This document shows positions 7,350 through 15,931 of a stretch of 49,196 nt of DNA, in pieces. The position numbers and the translations under genes are program-made. Origin of the DNA: Candidatus Thorarchaeota archaeon. GTDB lineage: Archaea > Asgardarchaeota > Thorarchaeia > Thorarchaeales > Thorarchaeaceae. The notes below the pieces were generated by a model, which was given only the letters and a program-made list of their open reading frames with translations, made no database searches and had not been told where the DNA came from. The stretch lies in contig JAGXOC010000008.1 of the NCBI GenBank assembly GCA_019894665.1, positions 1 to 49,196 of the forward strand. The letters are read 5' to 3'. How positions within the stretch are numbered: the stretch's first letter is position 1; each line of letters opens with the position of its first letter.

Positions 7350-9296
7350 CTATCTTCGTTTCAGCTTGAAGATTATTGTAATTACCACAATAACTGCAAT
7401 CGCACCCCCACCTACGAGAAGCCACAAAGGAATGATCAGTGGTACCGGTGCATCTTCCGGATTGAATACAGCAACAGCAATTGCTGTTGGTACTTCCTCA
7501 GCTGGAATCCAATGACCTCCCACATATAGAAGATTATTTTTCCCCATTTCTAGGTCAATCTCACCAAAAATACCACTATACAGGTTTCTCCACTGTATGC
7601 TAAGTATGGACTGATTCCATTCTTGTAGACCAGTTGAATCGAATTTGAAGAGCACCCATTGAAGATCAAATCGGAAGATCTTTGCAATGACATATACGCT
7701 CCCCTCACTGCTAACTGTGATTCCATCAGCTTGTAAATAATCAGCCCATAGATCACCGTATTGCTTCACAACACTAGTTGTCCAGACAACTATACCTTCC
7801 TTGGTAATCTTGGTGATATTGAAGTAACCATGTTGATAGAGGCTCTGACTTACAAAGAAATGATCGTCAGTCATTGTAAGCGTGTGGACAATATCGTGAT
7901 ATATCGATTCAACGAAATTGCCATCTTGGTCCCATTCAGTTATTCCTGCGTAGTTCATGTTTAGAGCGAAGATTCTGTTATCACTATCAACAAACACCTC
8001 ATAATATCCAATACCCACATTTTCATGGATGGTTTGCCAAACCAAATCTCCCTCACTATCAGTTTTCAAAATGAAAGCATCAGAACTGTACCCACTAGTT
8101 TGGTTTCCCCGTATTCTATCACCAACGATTATCACTGACCCATCAGCACAGATTGCGAGTTCTAGACCATAGTCATTTCCCCCAAGGTCTATTGTTGTGT
8201 TCCATATTTTGGTTCCCGCACTGTTCCATTTCACGAGGGCAACATCGTATCCTGCACCACCTCGCCCCACAGTATAGATATCGTCGCCTCGAACTGCAAC
8301 GGCATTTCCAATCATCCTGTCCAGAGTCCTTGACCACACAAGTGACCCTAAAGCATCGAATTTTACAAGACAATGTCTCGAAATACTTGCTTCATAATCG
8401 CTCATCTGACCGACTGCGTAAACGGAATTATCATCGCTGATAGCCATATCGGGGCTCCATACTCCATGTGCTCCACCCCAAAAACCAAACCCTACTGGAG
8501 AATATGTATCATACTCAAATTCAGACTCACCAGTTGCAATCTCAAAACGAAGAGAAAACATCTGTAATGTCATAGACCCGTTCAAATAAGACCAGGGACC
8601 ATCTTCACCACTTCCGTAGAAGTGGAGTCTTGGAGAGATTCCTAGCACAACTCGGATTGTATCGGATGGATCATCCTGACCTCCACCATCGTCAATCATT
8701 CCATCAAATAAATTTCGTATTTCCAAGAAATCGAAGTCAAAATTCCAGGTCTGTAAATCATTCCAGTTAAAACCAATTGCCGTTCCCACCTTGGTCCAGC
8801 TTTGAGAGGAGTCTATTATCCAGCAATTCAACTCAACATAGTCGTCATACGCATATTGAGTGAAATTCCCAGTGTGAGTTGAAACAAATTCAACACTCAC
8901 TTTAGCATCAAGAGGGAACTCATTGCTGACCCATTCCACCTCCTGATATGTATAGATGAAATCATTACAATCGGGATAGGTTTCGTCTTCTGCAGCTTTA
9001 AAGTCCAGACTAGTGTTAGCAATGTGGTCGAAAGTAAGATTGACAAAGTTCCTGTCCCCAAGACCAGTACTTGAATGATAATTCGAAGAGAATTCTCCTG
9101 AACTCCCATTTGTTACAACTGATGGTGATCCAGAAAAGTCAGGATCTGGGACTAGCTGCTCTATTGAAACATCTGCATTTGTATTGTCTCTATTTGGTCC
9201 GGTCAATACTTCCATCTGACCAGCTATCAGAGGAGTTCCACCTAGGATTACAATGACTAGTATAATAGTGATTATTCTTGTTGTGCCCAAATTCAC
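7350..9296 (-). CDS. Large secreted beta-propeller-like surface protein with C-terminal TM anchor
   Basis: Signal peptide; repeated LVKFDALGSLVWSRTL / LVKWNSAGTKIWNTTI / ILKTDSEGDLVWQTI / LFKFDSTGLQEWNQSI propeller motifs; LWLLVGGGAIAVIVVITIIFKLKRR C-terminus. Confidence 0.85.
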   Translation of the reverse strand: MNLGTTRIITIILVIVILGGTPLIAGQMEVLTGPNRDNTNADVSIEQLVPDPDFSGSPSVVTNGSSGEFSSNYHSSTGLGDRNFVNLTFDHIANTSLDFKAAEDETYPDCNDFIYTYQEVEWVSNEFPLDAKVSVEFVSTHTGNFTQYAYDDYVELNCWIIDSSQSWTKVGTAIGFNWNDLQTWNFDFDFLEIRNLFDGMIDDGGGQDDPSDTIRVVLGISPRLHFYGSGEDGPWSYLNGSMTLQMFSLRFEIATGESEFEYDTYSPVGFGFWGGAHGVWSPDMAISDDNSVYAVGQMSDYEASISRHCLVKFDALGSLVWSRTLDRMIGNAVAVRGDDIYTVGRGGAGYDVALVKWNSAGTKIWNTTIDLGGNDYGLELAICADGSVIIVGDRIRGNQTSGYSSDAFILKTDSEGDLVWQTIHENVGIGYYEVFVDSDNRIFALNMNYAGITEWDQDGNFVESIYHDIVHTLTMTDDHFFVSQSLYQHGYFNITKITKEGIVVWTTSVVKQYGDLWADYLQADGITVSSEGSVYVIAKIFRFDLQWVLFKFDSTGLQEWNQSILSIQWRNLYSGIFGEIDLEMGKNNLLYVGGHWIPAEEVPTAIAVAVFNPEDAPVPLIIPLWLLVGGGAIAVIVVITIIFKLKRR

Positions 9297-9548
9297 TACC
9301 CATCGAGCCTCAAAACTTAACTAACTAAAAAACACGTTGGTTCTCTGCGCAGATTTATATCCCCTCAAACCATAGAGTACACAAGTGCGTTCGTAGGATG
9401 GTTACCAACTGCTCCGAGAGAGACACGTTGTGAGTGGAGTACACAGACACTCGAATCAGTGCAACGAAGCAAAAGGTGTCAGCTTCACAGAGCGGAAGGG
9501 GAAATTGACGAGGGCACAATCACAGATATGATGTGAGAAGGAAAGCAG

Positions 9549-10889
9549 ATGCAAGCAAGTATAATGGACTGGTTCGCGAATAACTTCGCACTCTCAATAG
9601 GTCTATTGTTCATAGTGATCATACTTCTACTAACGATTTATGTTAGAAAGTATGTACGGATATTTGATCCGAACATCTTCTACGTCCACTTGAGGCGTGG
9701 TAAGCCTAAGAAGCAAGGCGAAGGTGGTATGGTCATACGAATTCCTTTCTTCGATCGCATTCTCGCAGTTGATAGGACTGTACAGCAGCTGAATATCTCA
9801 GCCGAGTCAGTACTCTCAAAGGAGAAACAGAAGATTAAATTGAGCGCTGTTCTTCAGTGGCAAGCAGAAAATGCTATTGCTACTATTAACAACGTGACTT
9901 GGAAAGAGATACCAAGCAGATTGACAGCTATCATCGAGTCGGTCATTCGTACAGCGTGCGCGCAACTATCAGTTGAAGAGATTCTAGAAGAACGTCAATT
10001 AATCATCGAGGCAGTCAAGAAAGAGCTAATAGACATTGTTTCAGAATGGGGTCTGAAGGTTGTCACCGTTGAACTTATCGACGTCGTAGTCGTGAACGAG
10101 TCATTCTTGAGAGATATGTCCAAGCCTCGTGAGGCAGAGATGCATCGTCTGGCGCAGATCGCCCTCATTGAGGCGGACCAGTCAACTGGTACTAGAGATA
10201 TCGAAAGAAGCAAGGTTCTACGTGAGCAAGAAATCGTTCGTGACAAACTGATCGGAGTGCAGGAGCAGTCACAGATTCGTGATATCCAAGAGGCTGAGAA
10301 GCAACGTGAACAGAGTGTTCTTGAGATTTCACTTCAGAAAGACCTGATGCAGAAGAAATACGAAAAGCAACAGGCGGAGGTAGATGCTGCAAGAGACCTC
10401 GAAGTTGCAAAGCTAAGAGCCGAAGCAGAGAAGCAACGAAAGATCAAGGAAGAGGTCGAAGTACAAGCACAGCGAATTATACAGGAAGCCAGTGCTGAAG
10501 CAGAAAAGATCAGCATGGTCGCTGAAGCCGAAGCAGGCCAGATTCTGAAAGTCACAAGCGCTCAGGCTGAAGGTATCAAAAAGACGCTCGAAGCGGCTCG
10601 CGATTATTCACCACAAGCCTTTGCCAGAGACTTCCTACAGATACTACCTGAGATCTACAAGCAGATAGACATCGGCGATGTCACACTGTTCGGAGGCGGC
10701 GGTGGTGCTGGGGGGACGGGCTTAGAAGGCGAAGAAGGTGGCGGTGGTGCCCAAGCTTTCCAGGTGTTCGGTAACGTGTTGATTCCAATGATGCTCATGG
10801 CCCGAATGATGGGTTTTGACTTCAAGGGTCTCATGAAAGATGCTCTGGGTGATATGGCTACTACTGAAGAAACAAAGAAGTCAAAATAG
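9549..10889 (+). CDS. Flotillin/stomatin-like SPFH domain protein
   Basis: N-terminal TM; SPFH core RTVQQLNISAESVLSKEKQKIKLSAVLQWQAENA; long EA-rich coiled coil; Gly-rich segment near the C-terminus. Confidence 0.9.
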   Translation: MQASIMDWFANNFALSIGLLFIVIILLLTIYVRKYVRIFDPNIFYVHLRRGKPKKQGEGGMVIRIPFFDRILAVDRTVQQLNISAESVLSKEKQKIKLSAVLQWQAENAIATINNVTWKEIPSRLTAIIESVIRTACAQLSVEEILEERQLIIEAVKKELIDIVSEWGLKVVTVELIDVVVVNESFLRDMSKPREAEMHRLAQIALIEADQSTGTRDIERSKVLREQEIVRDKLIGVQEQSQIRDIQEAEKQREQSVLEISLQKDLMQKKYEKQQAEVDAARDLEVAKLRAEAEKQRKIKEEVEVQAQRIIQEASAEAEKISMVAEAEAGQILKVTSAQAEGIKKTLEAARDYSPQAFARDFLQILPEIYKQIDIGDVTLFGGGGGAGGTGLEGEEGGGGAQAFQVFGNVLIPMMLMARMMGFDFKGLMKDALGDMATTEETKKSK

Positions 10890-10896
10890 AAATAGT

Positions 10897-10921
10897 CGGC
10901 AGGATAGAATTATCCTCGCCG
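10897..10921. terminator. Hairpin in convergent intergenic region (one of two)
   Basis: CGGC-AGGATA-GAAT-TATCCT-c-GCCG. Confidence 0.55.
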
Positions 10922-10930
10922 GCCGTAAGT

Positions 10931-10960
10931 CCATGGAGCTTCCTATTAGAAGCTCCTTGG
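10931..10960. terminator. Hairpin in convergent intergenic region (second of two)
   Basis: CCATGGAGCTTC-CTATTA-GAAGCTCCTTGG, 12-bp arms with one mismatch. Confidence 0.6.
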
Positions 10961-10974
10961 ATAAGTACCACTGG

Positions 10975-11226
10975 TTACTTTACACGCTTGATGTACCAAA
11001 CGAGTTTATCGCCTTCTTCAACAAGCTCCAGGATTTCATTACCGGTTCGAGAGGACCAAGCAGGGAAGTCCTCTTTGGTGCCAACGTCGGTTGTGATAAC
11101 CTTCAAGATCTCACCGATGTTGATCTCTTGAATGGCTTTCTTTGTTGTGAGAATCGGCATAGGGCATCGTAGCCCACTTGCATCGAATTCCTTTGCAACT
11201 TGATGCTCTGTCATGATCAATCGCAT
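10975..11226 (-). CDS. tusA: TusA/SirA family sulfur carrier protein
   Basis: FDASGLRCPMPILTTKKAIQEINIGEILKVITTD with the CPxP motif. Confidence 0.92.
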   Translation of the reverse strand: MRLIMTEHQVAKEFDASGLRCPMPILTTKKAIQEINIGEILKVITTDVGTKEDFPAWSSRTGNEILELVEEGDKLVWYIKRVK

Positions 11227-11364
11227 TTGAATCGGATTATGCGTGGATTTATGCGTTATGATTCAGTAAATATACATTTACAATTAGTATACATAACGAT
11301 ATTTTCAGTTACACACCCTAAATTTGATACCAGAAAACAGTTCCAATTTAGGCAATTTTAGAAG

Positions 11365-11682
11365 ATGTTATTGGACGTTTCGGAAAACAGGTGTACTACA
11401 TGGCGTTGTTCCAAAATTCTGTTCGTCCTTTTTACGTTAAACGTGAGCGTGATGTTGATGAAGAAAGGTATGGCTGAAAAGGTCAAGGCACTTGGTTTTC
11501 CACCACGGCCTGATCTCATCGAGGCTTTCCTAGAGTCGGGTGGAACTCTCCAAGTCTGTTCAAACTCTGCCGAATTCAGAAGTATTGAACAAGAAGACTT
11601 GCGAGACCCATGAATCGTTATTGCTGGAGCTGCCACAATGATCGATGATGCTCTAAAGCATGATGCGACCATGACTTTCTAA
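11365..11682 (+). pseudogene. Decayed DsrE/DsrF-like gene (N-terminal half missing, internal TGA at 11611-11613)
   Basis: MKKGMAEKVKALGFPPRPDLIEAFLESGGTLQVCSNSAEFRSIEQEDLRDP*IVIAGAATMIDDALKHDATMTF* is DsrE-like on both sides of the TGA. Confidence 0.75.
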
Positions 11683-11693
11683 TAGATTCAAAC

Positions 11694-11709
11694 GAGGGGT
11701 TTGCCCCTC
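11694..11709. terminator. Hairpin GAGGGG-TTTG-CCCCTC followed by a T-rich tract
   Basis: Perfect 6-bp stem, then acacacttcttttt; lies between the converging DsrE-like remnant and the kinase gene. Confidence 0.6.
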
Positions 11710-11737
11710 ACACACTTCTTTTTCGAATATTCTTGCA

Positions 11738-13510
11738 CTATGCAAAATCAGGATAGCAGTTAGTCATGAGTAGGTTCATGACAGAGCTTCGAATTGCACT
11801 CTCTGAGATAAAGCCAGTTAGTTCTTGTTTACAGATCTTGATGTAGGGAAGCATAGGAAGTTCTTCGTCTGCGATATCAACACCGGGATCATCAACGTTA
11901 ATGGATTCCACCATACTCTGAGGCACTCCCATTGAATCAAGAACAGCAGTCAGTATTTCCATTGCAGGGTCACAGAAGACACAGTGATTGGATTTGTAAA
12001 AGGTAATGCATGTATTTCGACCGCAGTGCAATTCAGGCGCTTCAACCCATAGAGGAAGCATCAGTATAAAGCGAGCTCCTTGAGAAGGATCTCCCTTGAT
12101 TCTATCTTCAACTCGAATCTTGCCACCAATGTTCCTGACAATCCGATCAACGAGCGTAAGTCCCAGGCCACGACCAACAATTTGGTCATCAGGACTTCCA
12201 GTTCTTCTGAAGATATATTCCTTAGCGTTATCAGGTACGCCTGGACCTCGATCAGTAAATTCGATACGAACCATCTTCACAGCATCGATAATCTCCGCAT
12301 TGATCTCAAGCACGACAGTGTCTTTTTCATCAAAGGTCATTGCATTGTGAAGTATATTGAAACACACCTGCTCAAGGTACTGGTGTCCAGCCACCTCGAA
12401 CTTACCCTTCTCCATATTCGACTTCAAATCAAGAGTCTTCCATGGGAAGTCGCCGCGAACCATTGATAGAGAGGAGTGTACATAGTCATTGAAGTCGACC
12501 TTAGTTCTAGTTGGAGGGTTATTAGCTAGTCTGAGTAGAGACCTTAGGTTAGCTACCATCCGCGCAGCTCGTCGGACATTCCAGCTTGACTCGTGTAACA
12601 ATGGACGATATTGTTCAGGGATGTCATTAGAATTTTCTAGGAGCCCAGTGGAGAAGAGGAGACTCTGGTTCACATTGTTGAGGTCATGGGTCATCACCTC
12701 TAAGTAGAGGTTGGCCCGATCGCGTTCATCCTGTTCCCTCGCCTCTGCATTCTTTCTTCGGTCAATATCAAGTGCCATCAAAGCAATAGTTGATGATTGG
12801 TCAGAGTACTCAAGTAGATTCGCAGTCACACTGACCCAAGTTGAGCGACCATCAGCGGTCTTCATTTGCATATCGAAATCTTCGACGGTCTTGCCATTGG
12901 CAGCCTCTGAAAGCATCTGGCCAACAATCTCTTTTCCATCTCCATCTGGGAGAAATGAAGAAAAGTTCCTCCGAAGTAGATCGTCTTCCTCATATCCTAG
13001 TAGGCGCGTTGCCGCTTTATTCACCTGCAGTACATTTCCCATCAAACTTAATGAGAAGTAAGATATTGGCGATGAGTCGAACAATGCTCTGTATCTACTC
13101 TCGGATGCATCAACAGCAGCCTCAAGTTCAACCTGGTGAGTGACGTTCCTCACAATCCCCATAATAGCTGGTTTTCGGGAGAAGATGAAGTCGGATGTGC
13201 TTATCTCAACGTGGACAAGACTTCCATCTTTCTTCAAGAATCGCGCTCTGAAAGCGGGTCTCCCACTTTGACCCCAGTTGAAACCCTCTTGAACCTCCGA
13301 GAACTGATGAACAGTAGTAGGTTCCACTAAGTTGATTATTGGCGTGCCCTCAAGATCTGCAAAGTCATACCCCATCATTTCAAGAAATGCAGGATTTGCC
13401 ATGACGATCCTATCATCATGTAAGATGATAATCCCATCATTCGCCAGCATGACCATTCCGAAGTACTCATCTTGGACGTTAGTGACGTTCTTGTCCTTTT
13501 GACCCTGCAA
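11738..13510 (-). CDS. PAS-PAS-histidine kinase with C-terminal thioredoxin-like domain (CVFC)
   Basis: Two PAS domains; H-box EVMTHDLNN; N-box NILHNAMTF; G-boxes DRGPGVP and GRGLGLTLV; then CITFYKSNHCVFCDPAMEIL...LPYIKICKQELTGF. Confidence 0.9.
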   Translation of the reverse strand: MQGQKDKNVTNVQDEYFGMVMLANDGIIILHDDRIVMANPAFLEMMGYDFADLEGTPIINLVEPTTVHQFSEVQEGFNWGQSGRPAFRARFLKKDGSLVHVEISTSDFIFSRKPAIMGIVRNVTHQVELEAAVDASESRYRALFDSSPISYFSLSLMGNVLQVNKAATRLLGYEEDDLLRRNFSSFLPDGDGKEIVGQMLSEAANGKTVEDFDMQMKTADGRSTWVSVTANLLEYSDQSSTIALMALDIDRRKNAEAREQDERDRANLYLEVMTHDLNNVNQSLLFSTGLLENSNDIPEQYRPLLHESSWNVRRAARMVANLRSLLRLANNPPTRTKVDFNDYVHSSLSMVRGDFPWKTLDLKSNMEKGKFEVAGHQYLEQVCFNILHNAMTFDEKDTVVLEINAEIIDAVKMVRIEFTDRGPGVPDNAKEYIFRRTGSPDDQIVGRGLGLTLVDRIVRNIGGKIRVEDRIKGDPSQGARFILMLPLWVEAPELHCGRNTCITFYKSNHCVFCDPAMEILTAVLDSMGVPQSMVESINVDDPGVDIADEELPMLPYIKICKQELTGFISESAIRSSVMNLLMTNCYPDFA

Positions 13511-13665
13511 GTCGTTTTCCGCCTAGGTGTTCCTAGAGTCACTGAATCTGCTCTTTTGCCAAACATGAATCCAGTACTTCCTACATATAGGTTACTTGTG
13601 TAAATCAACGGTGTGCATGGTGTTCCGTAATAGGATTTCTTTTAAGGAGGAACCAATGACATTCT

Positions 13666-13683
13666 AACGTTTGTACAAGCGTT
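13666..13683. promoter_or_regulatory. Probable ArsR-family operator
   Basis: AACGTTTGTACAAGCGTT, 18-bp palindrome with 8 of 9 pairs matching, 3 nt before the ATG of the ArsR gene. Confidence 0.65.
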
Positions 13684-13686
13684 GAA

Positions 13687-14028
13687 ATGAAGTGTGGACC
13701 AATGGCTGCAGTGAAAAAGAAAACTCAAACCCTGATTGAGTTCGAAGACAATGAGTTAGATGACGTGATTGATATTTTCAAAGCATTATCTGATCACTCA
13801 CGAGTTCGTATCATATCAGCACTTACTCGCAAAGAGAGTCTATGCGTTTCAGATATCGCAGAAGTGTTAGATATGCCAATTAGTAGGGTAAGCCACCATC
13901 TAAGCACTTTGAAGATGCTGGGATTTGTTAGACCTAAGCAAGAGGGAAAACAAGTCTTCTACAGCATCGACGATGATTGTATCACTGACATCATGAAGAG
14001 GGCCAGAGACCATGTCGCAGGAAAGTGA
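13687..14028 (+). CDS. ArsR/SmtB-family metal-responsive repressor
   Basis: IFKALSDHSRVRIISALTRKESLCVSDIAEVLDMPISRVSHHLSTLKMLGFVRPKQEGKQVFYSI. Confidence 0.95.
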   Translation: MKCGPMAAVKKKTQTLIEFEDNELDDVIDIFKALSDHSRVRIISALTRKESLCVSDIAEVLDMPISRVSHHLSTLKMLGFVRPKQEGKQVFYSIDDDCITDIMKRARDHVAGK

Positions 14029-15928
14029 GACCACATGTGCAACCTGTGCTGCATCCTCAGGTTCTGAGAGTGAGAAACCTAAGCGCTACAAGTATAGGAT
14101 GGCGGGTCTCTCTGCATCCGCGCTTGTGGGTGGAATCATTCTCGATTTGACAGGATTCGACATCTTGGTAGTATATGGTGTGTTTCTTGTATCAATGCTT
14201 TCTGCAGGGCAGTTCATCATGCCTCGAGGAGCTCGGGGTCTCAGGAAATTTAGACTCGATATACATTTCCTCATGTCATCAGCATCAATTGGAGCTTTCA
14301 TAATTGGCGCGCCTGCTGAAGGTGCTGCTGTCATGTTTCTCTTCTTCATCTCCATGCTCCTTGAAGAAAGAGCTGAAGACCAAGTAAAGAAAGAACTACG
14401 AGAACTTGTGGAATTGGAGCCTCCATCAGCGACTATCAAAATGAATAAGGGTGCAGAAGCGCTTATTCCAACCTCGGAGGTTAGACGAGGAGATACACTT
14501 GTTATCCGCCCAGGTTCTAGGATTGGGCTCGATGGTCTAGTAGTATGTGGAGCAACTTCAGTTAATCAGGCCCCTATTACAGGGGAATCACTTCCTGTGT
14601 CTAAGACAATAGGTGATCAAGTATATGCCGGAACTATCAACCAAGAGGGATACATCGAGGTTGAGGTGACTTCTGAATCAAATGAAACTGTACTCTCAAG
14701 AATAGTAAAATTGGTTGAAGAAGCCAAAAATAAGAAGGCTCCAACTGAGCAATTGATCTCCCGTTTCTCACGAAGGTATACACCAATAATGGTGACACTC
14801 ACTATCTTGCTTGGATTAGGTTCCTTGTATCTTGGCGCAACCATTACAGAAGCAACCTATCGTGCGTTGACTCTATTAGTGATCAGCTGTCCATGCGCCT
14901 TTGTTGTATCAATTCCAGTTAGTATCGTATCTTCAATAGCAGGTTCAGCAAGAGATGGAGTTCTTGTTAAAGGTGGAATCCACATAGAACAGGTCAGTAA
15001 GACAAAAGTTGTTGCATTCGATAAAACAGGGACTCTTACTCTAGGGGCACTATCGGTCAAGGAGGTATGCCTTCATAATAATTATTCAAGAGCAGAAGTG
15101 CTAACAGTGGCAGCTACACTCGAACAGATGTCCGAACATCCCATTGCGAGAGCATTGGTTGCAGTGACGGAGATTGAGGAATACAAGCTTGGAGAGACCA
15201 AAGGATTCTCTGCCATCCCTGGTCGGGGTGTTGATGGTCAAATCGGAGATACCAAGTATTTTGTTGGAAACCGTAGACTCTTAGCTGAACAGCAAATTGA
15301 GTTGGACACGGTAACTGAGCACAGTTGTGGTTTTGGTACAATGGTATACGTTGCCCAAGAACAGGAGCACCTGGGTACCATTATCCTATCTGATTCGCTC
15401 AGAAGTGGTGCAGTTGAAGCTGTTCGCGAACTGAGAGAAATGGGCATTGATACGATAATGCTTACTGGAGATAGTGAAACCGTTGCAAAAGAAATAGCAG
15501 AAGAAGTAGGTATTGACAGATATTTGGCCGAATTGCTGCCTGAGGAGAAGGTCAGAGCAATTGAAGAACTCTCTGAACAAGGTTCATCAATCATGATTGG
15601 TGATGGAATCAATGACGCACCTGCTTTAGCTGCAGCTGATATTGGGATTGCTATGGGTGCGGTTTCCTCTGACGCGGCACTTGAAACATCAGACATCGCT
15701 CTCATGCAACAAGACTTGAGAAAAGTTCCATCCTTGATCAAGAAAGCAAGAAAGACCATGTCAATTGTCCGTCAGAACATCGTAGTTTCAATTTCTGTTA
15801 AGTTGCTTGTTGGTGTTCTAGCGACTTTTGGACTCGTTAACCTCTGGGTTGCAATAGGGATTGGAGACATGGGTCTCACTTTCGCCGTCATAGCAAATGC
15901 ACTCAGACTTGTTCGAAAAGAGCAGTAG
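14012..15928 (+). CDS. Heavy-metal-translocating P1B-type ATPase (Zn/Cd/Pb-like)
   Basis: ISCPCAFVVSIPVSIVSS CPC motif; DKTGTLT; TGES; GDGINDAPALAAADIGIAMG; start overlaps the ArsR gene end by 17 nt. Confidence 0.95.
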   Translation: MSQESETTCATCAASSGSESEKPKRYKYRMAGLSASALVGGIILDLTGFDILVVYGVFLVSMLSAGQFIMPRGARGLRKFRLDIHFLMSSASIGAFIIGAPAEGAAVMFLFFISMLLEERAEDQVKKELRELVELEPPSATIKMNKGAEALIPTSEVRRGDTLVIRPGSRIGLDGLVVCGATSVNQAPITGESLPVSKTIGDQVYAGTINQEGYIEVEVTSESNETVLSRIVKLVEEAKNKKAPTEQLISRFSRRYTPIMVTLTILLGLGSLYLGATITEATYRALTLLVISCPCAFVVSIPVSIVSSIAGSARDGVLVKGGIHIEQVSKTKVVAFDKTGTLTLGALSVKEVCLHNNYSRAEVLTVAATLEQMSEHPIARALVAVTEIEEYKLGETKGFSAIPGRGVDGQIGDTKYFVGNRRLLAEQQIELDTVTEHSCGFGTMVYVAQEQEHLGTIILSDSLRSGAVEAVRELREMGIDTIMLTGDSETVAKEIAEEVGIDRYLAELLPEEKVRAIEELSEQGSSIMIGDGINDAPALAAADIGIAMGAVSSDAALETSDIALMQQDLRKVPSLIKKARKTMSIVRQNIVVSISVKLLVGVLATFGLVNLWVAIGIGDMGLTFAVIANALRLVRKEQ

Positions 15929-15931
15929 AAT

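Noticed and set aside
10192-10555. - strand Ser/Ala-rich ORFs inside the flotillin gene
   Set aside because: Typical antisense shadow of a Glu/Ala-rich coiled coil.
11611-11613. Selenocysteine recoding of the TGA in the DsrE-like gene
   Set aside because: The TGA is not at a catalytic Cys position, the N-terminal half is missing, and no SECIS-like stem is evident; decay is simpler. TGA is also used as an ordinary stop here (e.g. 1890, 42103).
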